Shown in pieces: positions 7,045-8,343 of a DNA stretch of 8,343 bases. Origin of the DNA: an uncultured Prevotellaceae bacterium (GTDB lineage Bacteria > Bacteroidota > Bacteroidia > Bacteroidales > Bacteroidaceae); contig CAMNHM010000120.1 in the NCBI GenBank assembly GCA_946539475.1, forward strand, positions 1 to 8,343, in the 5' to 3' direction. Numbering within the stretch: position 1 is the first letter of the stretch; every line of letters starts with the position of its first letter. The notes below the pieces were generated by a model that did no database searches, had not been told where the DNA came from, and saw only the letters and a list, made by a program, of their open reading frames with translations. The position numbers and the translations under genes were made by a program.

Positions 7045-8172
7045 ATGCCCGAACAGATAACTCCATTATCGATACTCTATTTCCTGCTCCACGGCGCAGG
7101 AACTGCCTTGGCCGTTGTGCTGTTCCTCTATTTGCTGCTGTGTCGGGGTAAGGCCATCGCACCCGACATCACGCCGCCCGCACGACTTCGCCGCTGGGCA
7201 GCGGCACTATTCGCCGTCATGGCCCTGGCCCACATCTGGTGGATACTGTTCTACACGTTCTCTAACGACACCCACTCGGTGATCTACGGGTTGCTCGTAG
7301 CCCTCGACTGCATGGCGCTGCCACCCGTCTTTGTCGGCACACTGCTGAACATGCTGCAGGACCGCCGCCGGCCGCTGTGGCCCATTTTTGTCGTCATAAC
7401 ACCCTGTGCAGTGCTCGCAGTGCTGCAGACCGCCCTGCCATCCATCGACCTCACGACCCCGAACAAGATTTATGGACTGGTCATCATCGTGACCTTTATT
7501 ATATATATGGTGGTGGCCGTGAGACAATATGGGCGGTGGCTGCGCGACAACTATGCCGACCTGGAGCACAAGGAAGTGTGGATCAGCCTGACGCAGCTCA
7601 TCGGTCTCATGATACTGATCACGAGCTTTGAATACACCGACAACTACGTCATGGGCACCATCGCCCACCTCACCGGCTTCCCGCTGGCGGGGCTCCTGTT
7701 GTGGCGCGTGGAGACATTGAAAGACCTGAGCACCGACAGCCTCCCATCCCATTCGGCCCTTAGCACCGACTGCCCGAGCAAGCACTCGGCGACGCCGCAC
7801 GAAGCAAAGAGCCCCTCCTCCAGGGGCGATCTATCCCATATCGGCCAACTGCTGGTGAAGCACTGCGAGGACACACAACTCTACCTGCAGACCGACCTGA
7901 CCCTGTCGCAACTCTCGGTAGCCGTCGGCGTGAACCGCTACTATCTCAGCCAATATTTCGCCAGTCAGAACACCAGCTACTATGAATACATCCACGACCT
8001 TCGCGTCGGTCACTTCATAGCCCGCTACCGCGAGCTTGTCGCTGCACAGGAGCCCATTGTTGCCCAGCAGCTGGCTCGCGAGAGCGGCTACCACAGCTAC
8101 AGCACCTTCAGTGCCGCATTCAAGCAGCGAATGCACATGAGCGTCACCGCCTGGATGCACGAAGAGGCCTAA
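7045..8172 (+). CDS. Membrane-anchored AraC-family transcriptional regulator (7 TM + HTH)
   Basis: A 375-residue regulator. Residues 1-222 hold about seven hydrophobic helices (approximately 8-34, 50-72, 78-105, 111-131, 142-160, 179-194, 201-221), so the protein should sit in the inner membrane. A polar linker (about 223-263) leads to a C-terminal AraC-type DNA-binding domain (about 264-375). In that domain, the first helix-turn-helix is LSQLSVAVGVNRYYLSQYF and the second is VAQQLARESGYHSYSTFSAAFKQ, followed by the usual MSVTAW ending. The membrane part probably senses a ligand or the envelope state and the HTH part binds promoters; this is inferred from architecture. The linker contains a tandem duplication and an in-frame palindrome. 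The location directly downstream of the mannosidase genes suggests that it controls this locus. The start is supported by the -7 element 20 bp upstream. The next bases after the stop are inverted heptamer repeats. Confidence 0.9.
   Translation: MPEQITPLSILYFLLHGAGTALAVVLFLYLLLCRGKAIAPDITPPARLRRWAAALFAVMALAHIWWILFYTFSNDTHSVIYGLLVALDCMALPPVFVGTLLNMLQDRRRPLWPIFVVITPCAVLAVLQTALPSIDLTTPNKIYGLVIIVTFIIYMVVAVRQYGRWLRDNYADLEHKEVWISLTQLIGLMILITSFEYTDNYVMGTIAHLTGFPLAGLLLWRVETLKDLSTDSLPSHSALSTDCPSKHSATPHEAKSPSSRGDLSHIGQLLVKHCEDTQLYLQTDLTLSQLSVAVGVNRYYLSQYFASQNTSYYEYIHDLRVGHFIARYRELVAAQEPIVAQQLARESGYHSYSTFSAAFKQRMHMSVTAWMHEEA
7726..7791 (+). repeat. 33-bp tandem duplication in the AraC-family linker
   Basis: Two adjacent 33-bp segments (7726-7758 and 7759-7791) encode LSTDSLPSHSA and LSTDCPSKHSA. 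The DNA shares the core AGCACCGAC near the start and TCGGC near the end; about 21 of 33 bases match. It lies in the linker between the membrane part and the DNA-binding domain, a region tolerant of length change. The protein similarity is clear; duplication as the cause is inferred. Confidence 0.5.
7811..7827. repeat. Perfect short palindrome in the AraC-family linker
   Basis: GCCCCT-CCTCC-AGGGGC: a perfect 6-bp stem with a 5-base loop, encoding part of the linker (KSPSSRGD, 255-262). It resembles in style the C-rich/G-rich hairpin in the GH3 gene (969-988) and lies at a domain boundary, as expected for a tolerated insertion. It could be chance, given the local base composition. Confidence 0.45.
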
Positions 8173-8207
8173 GAAGTGAGAAGTGAGAAGTGAGGAGTGA
8201 GAAGTGA
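8173..8207 (-). repeat. Five inverted copies of the 7-bp unit directly after the regulator stop codon
   Basis: On the + strand the units read GAAGTGA, GAAGTGA, GAAGTGA, GGAGTGA, GAAGTGA, starting at the first base after the TAA (8170-8172). This is the reverse complement of the TCACTTC/TCACTCC unit. It pairs with the forward array at 8270-8343 and with the array at 5284-5435. Confidence 0.95.
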
Positions 8208-8310
8208 GCAGAGGCCACCTTCGGAACTGCAAAGAGAGTCTATCGGGCAAACGGCGGGATACAAAAACCCACTTCTCACTTCTCACTCCTCACTTCTCAC
8301 TCCTCACTTC
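8173..8310 (+). terminator. Potential long stem-loop downstream of the regulator gene
   Basis: The inverted units 8173-8207 can pair with forward units 8276-8310: 34 of 35 positions are complementary, with a single A-C mismatch. The loop is about 68 nt. As RNA this would be a very stable hairpin just past the stop codon, able to block 3' exonucleases or favour termination. No U-run follows it, so a classical intrinsic terminator is not shown. The structure is seen in sequence; its role is inferred. Confidence 0.4.
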
Positions 8311-8343
8311 TCACTCCTCACTTCTCACTCCTCACTTCTCACT
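8270..8343 (+). repeat. Second forward array of the 7-bp unit, running off the window
   Basis: A partial unit (8270-8275) is followed by nine full units (8276-8338) and a partial unit cut by the window edge. Units alternate strictly T, C, T, C and so on, a 14-bp higher-order repeat. The array between GH92 and GH125 has a 21-bp higher-order pattern, so the two arrays have expanded independently. The true length is unknown. The 62 bases at 8208-8269 between the opposite-facing arrays show no gene or recognisable element. Confidence 0.95.

Noticed and set aside
7831..8286. 151-codon minus-strand frame starting in the right-hand heptamer array
   Set aside because: It runs antisense through the AraC HTH coding region and its start lies in repeat DNA. 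It is a composition artefact.

Overview
The window looks like a glycan-utilisation locus from a member of the Bacteroidota, most likely a Prevotellaceae-type gut or rumen Bacteroidales with fairly GC-rich coding DNA. Grounds for this: the gene set (GH3, SGNH hydrolase, GH92, GH125) is typical of these bacteria, starts lack Shine-Dalgarno sequences, a TAnnTTTG promoter element is present, the regulator is a membrane-anchored AraC type, and exported enzymes dominate. Taxonomy is inferred from style, not from a marker gene.

Layout, all genes on the + strand: a GH3 beta-glycosidase truncated by the left edge (3-2261); a secreted SGNH/GDSL esterase (2275-2967); an 87-nt stretch that looks like the broken-off C-terminus of another protein (2968-3054); a divergent GH92 alpha-mannosidase (3056-5281); a 152-bp tandem array of a 7-bp unit (5284-5435); a GH125 exo-alpha-1,6-mannosidase (5447-6910); a 134-bp spacer with a promoter; a seven-helix membrane AraC-family regulator (7045-8172); then more copies of the 7-bp unit, first inverted (8173-8207) and then forward (8270 to the right edge).

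Function: GH92 and GH125 together would strip alpha-1,2/1,3-linked and then alpha-1,6-linked mannose from N-glycans or fungal mannan. GH3 would release beta-linked terminal sugars and the SGNH enzyme would remove ester groups. The four enzyme genes are probably co-transcribed. The regulator has its own promoter and probably controls this locus. No SusC/SusD pair lies in the window.

The most unusual content is the heptamer TCACTTC/TCACTCC. It has no stop codon in any forward frame, and three copies (21 bp) encode the same cyclic 7-residue peptide in every frame. It appears as intergenic arrays in both orientations. A diverged nine-copy tract inside the GH92 gene encodes essentially the whole hydrophobic core of that enzyme's signal peptide, as three 7-residue repeats ending exactly at a lipobox-like cysteine. 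This looks like a simple repeat recruited as an export signal. The inverted copies after the araC gene are perfectly complementary over 37 nt to the array in front of GH125. Two short C/G-rich palindromes are also inserted in frame, one in GH3 and one in the AraC-family linker.
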